Made by a program: the position numbers and the translations under genes
Notes under the pieces: generated by a model
What the model saw: the letters and a program-made list of their open reading frames with translations, nothing else
The model's database searches: none
Told to the model about the DNA's origin: nothing
NCBI RefSeq assembly: GCF_001571265.1
Contig: NZ_BCTL01000033.1
Location: 1 to 64,000 of the forward strand
Direction: 5' to 3'
Source: Cedecea neteri NBRC 105707 = ATCC 33855
Lineage (GTDB): Bacteria > Pseudomonadota > Gammaproteobacteria > Enterobacterales > Enterobacteriaceae
DNA length: 64,000 nucleotides
Shown: one piece after another, positions 28,261 through 38,565 of the stretch
Layout: each line of letters opens with the position of its first letter
How positions within the stretch are numbered: the stretch's first letter is position 1

Positions 28261-30030
28261 GCGCCAGGTGCTTTTCTTTCGCTTTACGATCGCAGTAGAC
28301 GTATATCTGGTCTGTACTCGAGATTATGGCGTATGTCATACCCGTACAGCCCCAGTATTGCATGGTCAGTATAGTGCTGACATTTCACCCGGTTGCTTGC
28401 CGTGTTTATCGTCGATATTGGCATGTTGCTTACCTTTAAGCTCCCCAAAGACAATCATGGTGTAGTTTCTGCAGATTTCACTGGCAACATTATGCGGATA
28501 ATCGCGTCGGATACTGGCAATGAGGGAGCGCTACCGCTGAATTTTATGTTTTTGTCAGCCGGCACCGGCTTAATGTCGCGCATTGCCCGCGTGTGCCGGG
28601 CTGTTGACGATATGATATTCCGTGCTATCAGACAGCATTGTACATTTCGTGAAACCTGCATCCAGACAGACAATTGTCGCTGCAGGGGGAGGCGCATTTT
28701 ATGACCTTTTTACGTTTCCGTGCAGAGGGCATATCGTTTTGAATTATCGTTGATAAAGCATGAAATTATTACGTTTGATTGCGATCGACCGCAAGGTGAT
28801 ACTCTTCGTGGGCAAGCAGGTGCCAACCACTTTATTTTCATACGACAAGTGAAGAGATGAAAACGTTCATTAAATCAATACCCTGGGCACCTATCCGGTT
28901 GATAATGAGTGTTTTGTACCTGCCGGCCCGCCCAGTGATTATTTATGTACTGCTTGTGTGTGGAAACAGCACGTTGTTTTTCTTAGTAAGAGCGGTGTCG
29001 GAATAGTGCACCAGGCAAGTGTAAATCTGCTTTCGTCAGGGACAGATCTACTGGCGATAGTTCGACGCGAAGGACTGAAAAGACACGCTGCCAGCGGAGA
29101 GCCAGACCTGTGCCTTTATGACCATGTATAATGATGATTATCGCAGATTCCATCCGTTAGATGGCACTGATGATGCAGGTTGAATACCTGCTGGCTATTT
29201 AATGAAGGTTTTTCATTTCATCCATAAGGGCGCGTAGCTGGAAAGCGTACTTTGGCCTCAAAACATTTTGTGTGGACAGCTTAAAACGTGAGGTTAGTGT
29301 TTAGCCAAATACGTGATGCAAATTATAATTCATTGATATGGTCACGGGCAATTATCGAAATGATATTCATCATTTGATGTGTTCTGTACGATTTTTCGCC
29401 AGGCCAGCGCGCGCTCGTTCTATGTACAACTTATGCCTGCGATCGGAACCCGGAGTTTTTCTTGATAGTGAACACGAATTATCTCGCGGTATTGTCGTCT
29501 TTTCTTCGTGAGGTGTAGGGTTATTTTGTCGGAGTGAATCGCCCTGTGTGGCGGAGCGAAATGGTTGTTTTTCGTATCAGAACATGCGAAACATGGTTGA
29601 CCAGGGAGGCCCCCGGCACTGCAGTGACCTTACGAAATGACTGGTCTGTCAAAATCCAAAAATTTACTTCGGTGAGCTTTATGTTTTGGTTATTCCGTTG
29701 ATGCAGTGGGCAAGAGTATTCTTCCTATGACGGTTATGTGCAGACAAACCATGGCGCCAGCAGAGCTGGTTATCAACGTAGTCGCAGTTGGCAGGAAAAA
29801 CAGCACGTCTTTCGGGTTGACGTCTGGCGGAGAGCCGGACCTGCCAGCAGCCGTTCAAGCTGGCAGGTGTGTTTTCAGAACGTGGCTTGCAGTACGCCCG
29901 ATGACTTAGAAGACGGGTCCTTCATCGTGTCGAAGAATTCTTATCTGGAACGATGCACGGGTGTTGATAGGGTATGAGCTGAGCACTTACCAGCAAATAC
30001 CCGATTCAGGCTACAAGCCCAGAGGTTGTC
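28261..30030. other. Long gene-poor region
   Basis: Only short frames, most without start signals. A 90-codon frame at about 29703-29975 is rich in Arg, Ser and Trp and may be a decayed gene. A perfect 10-bp hairpin ACCTGCCAGC / GCTGGCAGGT lies at 29839-29868. Confidence 0.4.
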
Positions 30031-30264
30031 TCAGGCACTTTGTTTCATACAAAATTCTGCCCGTTGTTTACTCCACTGCTGATTGAGTTTATGGCATGAT
30101 ACACGGTAAGCGTTTTCCCAGGCCCTGTTCGCCTGAAGATAATCCCCCGCCTGTTCGAGGCGAATCGCTTTTCGTGCTTCGGGATAATAAGCCAGACTGT
30201 CACGAAGCTGATGTTGGGTCTGTGTTTCACCAGAGACTGTTGCGGGCGGCCAGAGTTCAGACAC
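30031..30264 (-). CDS. ANR-family small regulator, copy 1
   Basis: A 77-residue protein matching the ANR family (AraC negative regulators such as Aar): ARKAIRLEQAGDYLQANRAW then ENAYRVSCHKLNQQWSKQRA and EFC. Known ANR proteins bind AraC/XylS activators or H-NS-type proteins and temper virulence gene expression. The GTG at 30264 has an AGAGGA ribosome binding site; an ATG at 30297 adds 11 residues but has none. A second ANR gene of the same layout lies at 33459-33707 on the opposite strand, with 46% or so visible identity in the core. No AraC regulator is present in the window. Confidence 0.75.
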   Translation of the reverse strand: MSELWPPATVSGETQTQHQLRDSLAYYPEARKAIRLEQAGDYLQANRAWENAYRVSCHKLNQQWSKQRAEFCMKQSA

Positions 30265-30424
30265 GACAATTTCCTCTTCTTTGTATGTAATGTGCATTAA
30301 TAAGATGAATCCTATAGGGCTTGCTCTCCTTTGATGTATGATATATTGCCATTTTTCTTATTCATGATAAGAAAAATAGATTCATCATATGATGAATTTC
30401 TGGGTCGCCACGGATATTCATAGA

Positions 30425-31005
30425 CACTTATGAGCCGTTGATAATATTGATTTTCATATTCCGTCGGTGGCATCTGATCGCTCGAAGCATGCCGACGCTT
30501 ACTGTATAAAACATTTCGATGTAATCAAAAACATCGCTGCGGGCTTGTTTCCGCGTACTGTAGATTTTTTCTTTGTTCGTGCGCGCTTCATTAGCTGCCA
30601 GACCCGATTAATCCCGCATTGTTGCCCGCTATCTCACAGGCCGAGATAGATCTTGCTATAGCCATAAACGCAACCGGACTCCAACCAGAACTGTTTGATT
30701 TGTCCTGTCAGCCTGAGATCCGCCTGATGTTTGGGTGAATACGGCTGTTGAAGCCAGGTGTAAAACCCACCCGGATGAACATTCAGCGCCCGGCAGAGTA
30801 GACGAGCAGGTCAACAACAGGAGTTGTCACGGATAAAGGCGTACCTCAGTCGCACAGCTTTGCGAAGTACGCCACGGATTTTTGATATGTCCCGCTCGTC
30901 AGTAACCCGCTTTATCTCCTTCTGGAATCGGCAGATCCCGGCCTGAGCATCAGACTACGCATGCGTACCTTTTAAATGACTCTGGGATGTCTGTTAAACG
31001 CGTGG
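30425..31005 (-). mobile_element. IS3-family relic (orfB pieces)
   Basis: On the minus strand the orfB start region is readable (VHPGGFYTWLQQPYSPKHQA-like, then LTGQIKQFWLESGCVYGYSK at about 30640-30730). The orfB end is also readable: YSTRKQARSDVFDYIEMFY, then after a one-base shift NSKRRHASSDQMPPTEYENQ and YYQRLISV near 30425-30560. The catalytic middle is missing. The ends resemble the IS1222/ISEhe3 type from Pantoea and Erwinia. It is inactive. Confidence 0.75.
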
Positions 31006-31385
31006 CGATTCAGTTGTTTCAACGGGGACTGGTGAGTAGTTGAAAAAAGTCGAGCGCAGCGTGAACGTTTCCTGGCAACTGAGGTTGAGACGATGCAATG
31101 GGAGAGTGGATATCAGTGGTTGTCACTTATGATATCTGCTGATGCTCGACATCTACAGCACTGATGCACATCATAATCTGATGGCATTAAAAATGCGGGA
31201 GAGCAACAACTGAGCTGGCCGTATAAGGACTTAAATATCGTGATTTTTGTTCTGGAGGATCTCACGTCAGGGTTTTCAGAACCACTCAGGGGTGAGCAGA
31301 TAAATCGTTTTCCCCCTTAACTCTTTTCAGAGGGACAGGGGTAAGCTCACTGAAAACCAGGCTGAAGCCATGAGCACTGTGGAAC

Positions 31386-31709
31386 TTACGGTTTCGCCTG
31401 CTTTTGCGCTGTGGTCGAATCAGGTATACATGATCTGATGGTGATATTATCCGACTGCATCTTCAAAATTTCTCCAGAAGGGAAGGTTAAAGAAAGTTTT
31501 GAATCCCCTTTGAAAAGCACGAGCGTGTTGTCCGCATTGACGCTCTGTTCATCTCCGGATACTTCTATTCCCACTGTAGTGGGAACTTCAACCTGAGCGA
31601 TGGTTTTTCCGTGGCTGATCGCAGAGATGATTTTAGGACAATTTTGTGCGGATACCCCCCCGCTTAAGAAAAGCAAACTTATTGCGATTAATTGAGAAAG
31701 ACTCATCAT
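31386..31709 (-). CDS. Small exported protein
   Basis: A 107-residue protein with a clear signal peptide: MMSLSQLIAISLLFLSGGVS with an AxA-type site at VSA-QN (about residue 21). The mature part is beta-rich with two cysteines (NCPK near 24 and RSCIP near 94) that probably form a disulfide. A GAGGG ribosome binding site precedes the ATG. No family recognised. It is one of several small secreted proteins of unknown role on this replicon. Confidence 0.7.
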   Translation of the reverse strand: MMSLSQLIAISLLFLSGGVSAQNCPKIISAISHGKTIAQVEVPTTVGIEVSGDEQSVNADNTLVLFKGDSKLSLTFPSGEILKMQSDNITIRSCIPDSTTAQKQAKP

Positions 31710-31803
31710 AGACCCTCTTTGTTTCTGGTTTGAACTACTGAAATCATGCTGTCCATACTTTAAACACCATCACTAAATTTCTACCATTTTGAAGGAGTGG
31801 TTC

Positions 31804-31917
31804 ATGTATATTCCTGCCGGAATCCGATATTTTTGGGATAATTCTTTTCAGTTGCTGTCGTGGGCGGAAAATAAATCAGATGACCCGTGGCCTCATCGCA
31901 AGCTCCCCGTAGATTGA
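31804..31917 (+). CDS. Possible 37-residue protein
   Basis: MYIPAGIRYFWDNSFQLLSW continues to AENKSDDPWPHRKLPVD. An AAGGAG ribosome binding site lies seven bases before the ATG. The composition (Trp, Pro, acidic residues) looks natural, but the frame may be the stub of a longer lost gene. No further support. Confidence 0.35.
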   Translation: MYIPAGIRYFWDNSFQLLSWAENKSDDPWPHRKLPVD

Positions 31918-32410
31918 AATCAGACCTGTCATGATACGAAATGTATCGGTTGATCTCTGCAGATGGCTTACCTGCTCCGAAATTTTCATCAGAATGCCTC
32001 CGGGAATTCCCGTTCTTCAGGACAGGGGGCCGTCAATTGTATCGCAATGGCCAACCAGCGCGCCCTCTGTACTGGCAGCGGCAAAGCGGTGCTGGGGAAG
32101 ATTTTTGAAAGGAAATGGAGAGTGTATGCCAACAATCGTTGAAGGCGCAGCGCTGTCAGAAATCATAGACGGGAGAGACTCAGAACAGAACCTGATACCA
32201 CATTGACATTGTGGTTTTAGGCTGTGATGATGGGCTCTGAACGAAAAGAGGCGCGGCCATAAACATATCACCACCTCTCAACTGCCCGCCGATTTTTCAA
32301 TGCTGATCAATTTATCTTTTGTGCTAGTGGAGCCGGGATCAGATCAAGAAAACGTGATATTTAATCCTCTCCTTTCATTGCGTGGAGGTTTAGAAAAAGG
32401 GAGGATCTAA
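31918..32410. other. Intergenic
   Basis: Only a weak 91-codon frame (31931-32206) without a ribosome binding site. Nothing else seen. Confidence 0.35.
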
Positions 32411-32929
32411 ATGAAAAATGCAGTTATCAGATTGTTGAATAGCCTTTTTATCATGTTTTTTATGGCAGTCATACCATTAGACGCAAGGGCGACAGATACC
32501 TCTTGTCAGATAAAATTTGAAAACTGGATTGTTAAGCGGGAACCAGCAGGGTATGCAATCAATCCGGCTACGTTGACAGTATCTGCGCCGGATAAGTGTA
32601 TTGTTCGAAAAAGTAATACAGGAGATGACACTGTCATCTTGGTCAAAAACGTCTCAATTAGCATCGATGATAAAATTACAGGGAAACGAGCGCAGGATAA
32701 AACTTCGATATCCATTACACTGGATAAACACTATTACGCTAGTGTTTATATCGATTATTTTGCACTGAATGTAGATTACTCATCTGAAGGAATAACGACC
32801 ATGCGACGGGAAGGAAACGACCTTTCTCTTGCCAACACCCGGGCGATAACCGCGCCAGATGTAGCCCCGCAGCATTATGTTCTCGCCCCAGGAGGAAAAA
32901 TTATACTGTTTAACTGGTTCAGTCAGTAA
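32411..32929 (+). CDS. Exported protein, family unknown
   Basis: A 172-residue protein with signal peptide (hydrophobic core LLNSLFIMFFMAVIPL, cleavage probably after ARA at about residue 27). The mature domain is beta-rich with two cysteines (TSCQI and DKCIV). A GGGAGGA ribosome binding site stands before the ATG. It is preceded by 490 bp of non-coding sequence and probably has its own promoter. No relation to a known fimbrial or chaperone family could be established by eye. Confidence 0.7.
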   Translation: MKNAVIRLLNSLFIMFFMAVIPLDARATDTSCQIKFENWIVKREPAGYAINPATLTVSAPDKCIVRKSNTGDDTVILVKNVSISIDDKITGKRAQDKTSISITLDKHYYASVYIDYFALNVDYSSEGITTMRREGNDLSLANTRAITAPDVAPQHYVLAPGGKIILFNWFSQ

Positions 32930-33458
32930 GCGCGAACCAGACCTGGCAGGATGCGAACTTTATGCCTGGTCTCTGGACTGAGTCAATGGCTCAATTCCGT
33001 GGCAACAGGCAGAACCACAGAATGTTTGCCTTCAGAAAGGCCCGGCGCTGCTGAGGATAACGAGCGCATGACTAAGATACCGGCATGCGGGTTAGTCAGA
33101 AGGCTAATTATGAGTTATTTTATCGCTTTGCTATGAGAGAAACTCTACCGGTGTCAATATTTTTCTCAGCTTGTCGTGGCCTGTGTAATTAAGAAAATTC
33201 TAAAAACAAGATGAGTGGTTATCAAGTCGAATTTATGAAAGAATTTAATGGAAGTGTGTTTTATGGTTTTTCCAAAAAAATAAACATCAGTTTATTTTCA
33301 GTGTAAAATATATCTTCTTCAGGAAGATATGATCGCGCACCAAAACCCCTTTTGCACACTGCAAGAAATTTAATATATTTGTCTTAACGTTTAGACAAGT
33401 CTTAAAGCATAGATTATTTTTAATCCAAAAGCTATGAATAATGGGAATATAATTTCAC
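32930..33458. other. Intergenic, AT-rich
   Basis: No convincing gene. The second half is AT-rich and probably holds the promoter of the ANR-family gene. Confidence 0.4.
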
Positions 33459-33707
33459 GTGAATACATCAAGTTCAGCTGCATTTCAGATCTCTTCGGAA
33501 TCTGTTCGAACACATGAATGTCAGGCGTATTATCAAATCGCAAATCGGGCATTACAGCTGGAGCAAGCGGCAGAATATACGATGGCTGCAAAAGTTTGGG
33601 CAAACGCACAGAGTGTATCGTGCAACGCACTTAATCAATACTGGAGTGAAAAACGAGCCGAATTTTGCCTGAAACAAAAAGAAAGAAGCAAAATTCTCTG
33701 CCAATAG
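33459..33707 (+). CDS. ANR-family small regulator, copy 2
   Basis: An 82-residue protein with the same core as the 30031-30264 product: ANRALQLEQAAEYTMAAKVW then ANAQSVSCNALNQYWSEKRA and EFC. The family comprises negative modulators of AraC-type activators. The start is GTG; an in-frame ATG alternative is not available. The paralogs lie 3.2 kb apart in opposite directions, so they are not a simple tandem duplication. The region upstream is AT-rich, like horizontally acquired DNA under H-NS control. Confidence 0.75.
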   Translation: MNTSSSAAFQISSESVRTHECQAYYQIANRALQLEQAAEYTMAAKVWANAQSVSCNALNQYWSEKRAEFCLKQKERSKILCQ

Positions 33708-34170
33708 TTGCCTGGTTTTTAGTGTTTTAAAAGAAGGCCGAACCACGATACCTTATAATGCGACGACACCGAAAGTATGCGTGTAGTATCAATACATCCT
33801 GGGCGCGGTATGCATATCCTGTGGCGAGTCCCACACACTATGTTTCCGCAGCGTTGCTTCGGTTTTAGTTGCGCCTGTAAACCAGACTGTGCTTGCATTT
33901 TGTGGCAGCGTGTCTCTTTTTCTGCTGATGAGCGCGCTGCCCAGGATTGCATATTCCCGTGCGAATACCCACCAGGATCCAGAATGCCGCTGGATCATGA
34001 CATCCTGGTCGACATTGTGGATATGACATGCATATGGTCTGCCCGTTGTCTTGCTGGCTGGGATGTTTTCGCTGCCGGATGTACAAGGAACGGGGACGTC
34101 CTGCGTGGCGTTGATTCTGATCCGGTGCAGGAGGATAAATGATATTCTCTGAGTCAGATTAGGTCCGCCT
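33708..34170. other. Intergenic
   Basis: Overlapping frames on both strands (for example 33777-34142 plus) without ribosome binding sites; judged non-coding. Confidence 0.35.
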
Positions 34171-35055
34171 TTAGTGGATACAAATTTCCTTCAGGACCTC
34201 CACCCACCATTTTACGTGACGGGATTTATTATCTTCAGTCCAGCCGGTCCAAATCATTTCATAGCCTATTTCATTTTCAATGTTTGCAAGCTTTAGTTCA
34301 TTATTGTTTAACAGTTCTCTGATGGAAAATAGGGGGACGATACCAAACCCGCATCCACTTTTGATTAAATCAATCTGTGTTGCCATATCGTCAACAATGA
34401 CCCTGTTGTTCATTCTGAGGCAAGGAATACTATATTTTACGATGCTGTCAAAATTTGAATTGCTAATGACGATACAATTTTCTTGTTCATGGCCTGTTTT
34501 TTTACTTTTTTCCCGGTAGGCTTTCAGGTATTCAGGTGTGGCGCAACAAACTAACTTATTGGTGCCCATTGGCATGGTTTTGACATTCATGTTTGACGGA
34601 CAAGGATTTCCAGAAATCACAATGTCTATGTTGTGGCTCATCAGCTGTTGCCATTCATCCCCGTTTTTAATTTTTTGGATGATTAATTTTGCATCCGGGT
34701 AATGATTCAAAAAATCACAGAGATATTGACTAAATTTTTTTACGGCGAATGATTCACTGACACCAATTTTAATCAGTGGGGCGGCTTTATTTTGAATGTT
34801 CAGACTGTTTTCAAGGTTGTCGACCGCTTTTAGAATCCACTCCCCCTCTGATGCGATGGTCTCACCGGTTCTGGTTAATTCAACGATGGGCCCGTTTCGT
34901 TTAAAGAGTTTAATGCCAAGTTGCTTTTCAACACTGGATACCCGGTATGAAATTGCCGACGGTGTCCTGTGTAATCTCTCTGCGGTTGTAGAAAAAGAGC
35001 CGGTTTCTTTGATTAGGTTAAGCAGCTGCATGACATCTAATGATAGTTTAGACAT
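34171..35055 (-). CDS. LysR-family transcription regulator
   Basis: A 294-residue protein with the LysR layout: N-terminal helix-turn-helix (residues about 3-62, FSTTAERLHRTPSAISYRVS then SVEKQLGIKLFKRNG) and a periplasmic-binding-protein-like effector domain (IKIGVSESFAVKKFSQYLCD onward). The ATG at 35055 is favoured over 35070 because a GGGGAAC element lies before it and it gives the usual MSKLSLDVM start. No divergent target gene is next to it: upstream lie 500 bp of AT-rich DNA and an IS6 relic. The inducer is unknown. Confidence 0.9.
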   Translation of the reverse strand: MSKLSLDVMQLLNLIKETGSFSTTAERLHRTPSAISYRVSSVEKQLGIKLFKRNGPIVELTRTGETIASEGEWILKAVDNLENSLNIQNKAAPLIKIGVSESFAVKKFSQYLCDFLNHYPDAKLIIQKIKNGDEWQQLMSHNIDIVISGNPCPSNMNVKTMPMGTNKLVCCATPEYLKAYREKSKKTGHEQENCIVISNSNFDSIVKYSIPCLRMNNRVIVDDMATQIDLIKSGCGFGIVPLFSIRELLNNNELKLANIENEIGYEMIWTGWTEDNKSRHVKWWVEVLKEICIH

Positions 35056-35580
35056 ACTCAAGTTCCCCATTAACTGGATGTGTAAAGTATCAACGACTCA
35101 CGAGCATTGGCAGGATAACCGTTCCGTAAAACACGATTAAAGTCGAAGATTTAATATCGGGGCAAGCTTATCCGATGTGAATACGCAAAAAGAATAAAAA
35201 CCTTTAACTTATATGATGTTTAGTTTTAAATATCCCTTAGTGATTGCTTTAAAGATGTAAATGTATATTTTGCTTTATAATTTAGTTTTATGTGATGGCT
35301 TTACTCTTCCGAAGAACCACGGCTTAGCGGTTCATGATTTGTTTTTCTACATAGTAAGTTATTTGGTTGTTGATATGTACATTCACTTGTTTTTTTCTGA
35401 GAAAATATAACTCTGCTGCTATGCATTCGTAACATCAATACATTAAATACAACGCTGTAATTTGTTTTTTAATGGTGAGTTTATTTTTTTCTTATAAAAT
35501 ATTTGTTAATTAGTTTTGATAGACTTGGGTCGAAAATAGTCGGTGGTGATAAAACTATCATTCCCTTTTGCTTGAGCAGG
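35056..35580. other. AT-rich intergenic region upstream of the LysR gene
   Basis: No gene; probably contains the LysR promoter. IS6-family coding sequence begins at about 35565. Confidence 0.45.
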
Positions 35581-35910
35581 ATATAAACCTATTCAAAGGT
35601 CAGCATTTTCAGCGTGACATCCCTTTGTGGGTGGTACGCTGGTACTGCAAATACGGCATCAGCTACCGTGAGCTGCAGGAGATGCTGACCGATCGAGGAG
35701 TAAACGTCGATCACTCCGCGGTTGGCCGCTGGGTTCAGCATTATGCACCTGAAATAGACAGCGGCTGTGTTGGTACTGGCGGAACCCTTCCGATCTTTGC
35801 CCGTTGCACATGGATGAAACCTACGTGAAGGTCAATAGCCGCTGGGCGTATTTGTACCGGGCCTTCGACATCAGGGGCCGTACTGACGATTTTTATGTCT
35901 AACGGTAAAG
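35565..35910 (+). mobile_element. IS6-family transposase relic
   Basis: The frame reads LFKGQHFQRDIPLWVVRWYC then KYGISYRELQEMLTDRGVNV and DHSAVGRWVQHYAPEI, the N-terminal part of IS6/IS26-type transposases. After a frameshift near 35770 it goes on as WYWRNPSDLCPLHMDETYVK and RWAYLYRA. The DDE core beyond the first Asp is lost, where a Tn3 TnpA fragment takes over. Inactive. Confidence 0.8.
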
Positions 35911-35940
35911 CCGCGTACTGGTTTTGGCCCCTGGGAACGC

Positions 35941-36310
35941 CTGATGGATGATGCGGGGAGCCGGATTCAACGCGCTGGTTATTCATTGTGTCTGCGGGAT
36001 CGCCTTCAGGATGTGTTGCGACGTCGGAACATCTGGCTGAAAACAGCAGTCGCTGGGGAGATCGCCGCGAGAAGTTGCTGCAGGGCGAAGAGTTGCAGGC
36101 TCTGCGGAGCCTCATTTTCCGGGCGCCGGGACATCCCACCGATGGACATAAAGGCGGATAACAGCTGGCGTCACAGCGGGATGAATCCTGGAAAGCAGTC
36201 TCATCCCGTTTTGAAGGAAATACGGAAGTCCATATCTGTAAAGACGGCAAATATCCTTCCCTGACCATCAGCAGCGTGAAAAAACTGGAGGGGCCACCGT
36301 CATTAATTTT
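35941..36310 (+). mobile_element. Tn3-family TnpA fragment
   Basis: Read across frameshifts the sequence gives LRDRLQDVLRRRNIWL, then SSRWGDRREKLLQGEELQAL and RSLIFRAPGHPTDG. This matches the pattern in Tn3-family transposases where LRxxLRRxxIWVxGSxRYGDPxxxLL is conserved. Only this internal segment remains. It indicates that a Tn3-type transposon was once on the replicon; Tn3-like inverted repeats survive at 57.5-58.8 kb. Confidence 0.5.
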
Positions 36311-36407
36311 GCCATAACAATCGGGTCAGACAACTGCTCCCGCCGGTAGGTTTGACGGCATTGTTGCTTGAGATAGATGCCAGAACGGGAGTTTCAGGCG
36401 TAAAAAT

Positions 36408-36431
36408 ACCGACGTGGGAGGTCGGTTTTTA
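36408..36431 (+). terminator. Rho-independent terminator
   Basis: Stem ACCGAC / GTCGGT with a seven-base loop, followed by five T. It lies downstream of the Tn3 relic. Confidence 0.65.
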
Positions 36432-36504
36432 TTATTCTGGGTTAAGCCGCCCGGTTGTGAGCTGAGTGGAAATGCCTTTTACTGACCGCTAAATATCAGG
36501 TCGT

Positions 36505-36804
36505 TCAATAGGCGAATGTGATGCGCCAGGGCATGAGTGTCCTCGGCTCCTGAGCTCTGTTGACAGTTTCACTTTTGCTAACCGTGACGTTTTTCGAATC
36601 CAGGCCTGACTTACGGGCCAGCGCTCGGGTGGGCATGTAATATTTCCTGCCCTCATTACTGCATAGTAATCGTTTTCTCAATCGGAGTGTCATAAAGAGC
36701 GGGAATCCCTGACTCTTTGCCGACGGCGAAGACGATATCGCTAGTGCGGGTGTTATTTGCTGACAGACCAGTCCGGTATCTCCTGCATTCAGTTCAACAC
36801 GCAT
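36505..36804 (-). CDS. Hypothetical protein, possibly a C-terminal fragment
   Basis: A 99-residue basic frame with a natural composition (MTLRLRKRLLCSNEGRKYYM then PTRALARKSGLDSKNVTVSK). No ribosome binding site precedes the ATG. Upstream on the same strand another frame reads WINEGYRFFYPVLPTFDKFF, which suggests a longer, frameshifted gene. The basic character would suit nucleic-acid binding. Family not recognised. Confidence 0.35.
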   Translation of the reverse strand: MRVELNAGDTGLVCQQITPALAISSSPSAKSQGFPLFMTLRLRKRLLCSNEGRKYYMPTRALARKSGLDSKNVTVSKSETVNRAQEPRTLMPWRITFAY

Positions 36805-37162
36805 GTTAAGGTCACAAAAAACTTGTCAAATGTCGGGAGCACGGGATAGAAGAAACGGTAGCCTTCGTTGATCCAAACCATCAGAGGTTGAACAGACTTA
36901 CCTGCACTGGCGACACGTGCACTTTTTCAGTACCACCTCATGGCTGACGTGTTAATACTTATCGGCGTATAGTTCAAAAAGATCTGTGCTGACACAGCAT
37001 AAACAAAAATCCTCTTTATAAAAAACTGTATGAAGGCACATTTTTATGAAGAGGATATTAGAGTAAATATCACTTCCGGACATTGAATTATTTTTGAAAT
37101 TAAATGAAGGAGGGCATGAAAAACTTTGGGGCAATTGATGGCGCTGGTGCCCGGATGGCCAG
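36805..37162. other. No intact gene
   Basis: Possible upstream part of the frameshifted gene at 36505-36804; otherwise AT-rich and non-coding. Confidence 0.3.
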
Positions 37163-37420
37163 AGGGTTCTGTCGAAAAAACAAAGGTAGAGTTATACTGT
37201 TGAGCCATGACTCCAGCTTAAGGTTGGAAAATGCTCAGCTTCAACGGTCGTCATTTTCCCAGCGATTTCATTTTGATGGCCGTACGGTGGAGGCTTGCCA
37301 ATTCGCTTAGTTATCGCAATATTGAAGAGCTTCTGGAAGAACGCGGAGCTGATGCAGACCATTCCACCGTGCAGAAAATATTGCAGTCTGGAAACAGTTT
37401 TATTCGTTAGCAGACTAATC
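37163..37420 (+). mobile_element. Second IS6-family relic
   Basis: A start at 37231 reads MLSFNGRHFPSDFILMAVRW then SLSYRNIEELLEERGADADH and STVQ, the N-terminus of an IS6-family transposase. About 65 bp upstream, GGGTTCTGTCGAAAA resembles the IS6 terminal repeat (GGTTCTGTTGCAAA). The frame is then lost. It differs enough from the relic at 35565 to be a separate insertion. Confidence 0.65.
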
Positions 37421-37693
37421 ATGTCAGAAATAAGGCTCACTTCGATTTTGTAGAGTATTTTCGACAGGACAGCAGTACCTGCGGTATTAAGGCCACTGAA
37501 CAATGGATTACGGAGCAACAGCATATTCTGCACGGCTGCGGATGGTAGCACATAACCCTTCACCATCCCCGACAAACTCTGGCCCGCCTTCGCCAGTAAC
37601 TGCTCAACGACTTATTTTGCTGCGTGACCAGGAAATTGATGAAGTGTGCCGAAAAGCTTGGGATTGAGATTGGCCTGTTTGTCGCACTTTTCA

Positions 37694-38239
37694 CTACATA
37701 CAGGGAATCACAACCTGGCGCAGCGGCCCCGTCACTGGTGGAAGAGTAAATACCGCTGTCAGTCGGGTCACCTCTTTAGCTGGAACCTCAACATAGAAAG
37801 TGAGTGAAGAGTCTGTCGCTTTTATCCAACGCTTCAGCTCTGCTTCTTGCAGGGCAAACGACCATGCAAAAACGTTATGCTCCTGAAACGATCCGGATGA
37901 ATACCAGGCCCGCTGCAAGGTCTGTTTACCCACTCTTGCACTCACGAGGCGAGCCTTTTCTCCCGTCGCGCCGGGGCCTTCAAAAACTCCCGTTGGAAAC
38001 TGTGTTGCCAGTGCATTTTCAGCCTGTAACGTCGCCCGGACAGGTGGCGCATCTTTTCGACAGGACAGAGTGAGCCAAACTTTTCCTGATATCCCTCTGT
38101 ATTCGCCCACCCCCTCGATGGTGGCTGTAGTCAGCGGGTTGTTCAGGTATGGCTTCTCGATTTTCCACCGGGTTTCAGCGATGACCCGGCTGGTTAAAAA
38201 AAGCAAGAAAGCTGAAACTGCAATCAAAGTGTATTTCAC
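37694..38239 (-). CDS. Exported protein, family unknown
   Basis: A 181-residue protein with a signal peptide (MKYTLIAVSAFLLFLTSRVI, cleavage after VIA at about residue 21). The mature domain is beta-rich with two cysteines, one in LSCRKD and one at the end (VVIPCM), likely disulfide-linked. It contains a VWLTLSCRKDAPPVRATLQA stretch. A start at 38239 is the only ATG that gives a full signal peptide. The gene is isolated and could be a periplasmic inhibitor or immunity-type protein; this is a guess from size and form. Confidence 0.7.
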   Translation of the reverse strand: MKYTLIAVSAFLLFLTSRVIAETRWKIEKPYLNNPLTTATIEGVGEYRGISGKVWLTLSCRKDAPPVRATLQAENALATQFPTGVFEGPGATGEKARLVSARVGKQTLQRAWYSSGSFQEHNVFAWSFALQEAELKRWIKATDSSLTFYVEVPAKEVTRLTAVFTLPPVTGPLRQVVIPCM

Positions 38240-38565
38240 GGAATACGTGTCCTTTCTGGTATACGGGTCAGCTCATAGTACATATAATTTGTTGGTATAG
38301 GATTTCAGATAATTGAAATATCACCCTTTTATGGTTCAACAAACTCATCATTTTTTAAAAAGTTAAACTTTGATTCTGTAATCCAGTTTTTGAGACTGGT
38401 AGTCGACGCGATTATGCCGCCTTTTCACGTAAAATCTGAGTTCACAAAAACGAAGGTTTTTGATGAACTCACTGACGAATACCCACCGCAGCTTGCAGCC
38501 AGGGGCATAGGGATGTGCTGCGCCAACATTATACACGTATTATGAGCTGACCCATTTATGCTTAC
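38240..38565. other. Intergenic
   Basis: No gene; separates two minus-strand genes. Confidence 0.5.

Noticed and set aside
28393..28704. 103-codon plus frame
   Set aside because: Overlaps an opposite frame in a region that seems to be decayed transposon DNA; no start signal.
33777..34142. 121-codon plus frame
   Set aside because: Three overlapping minus frames of equal quality; Cys-rich, no ribosome binding site.
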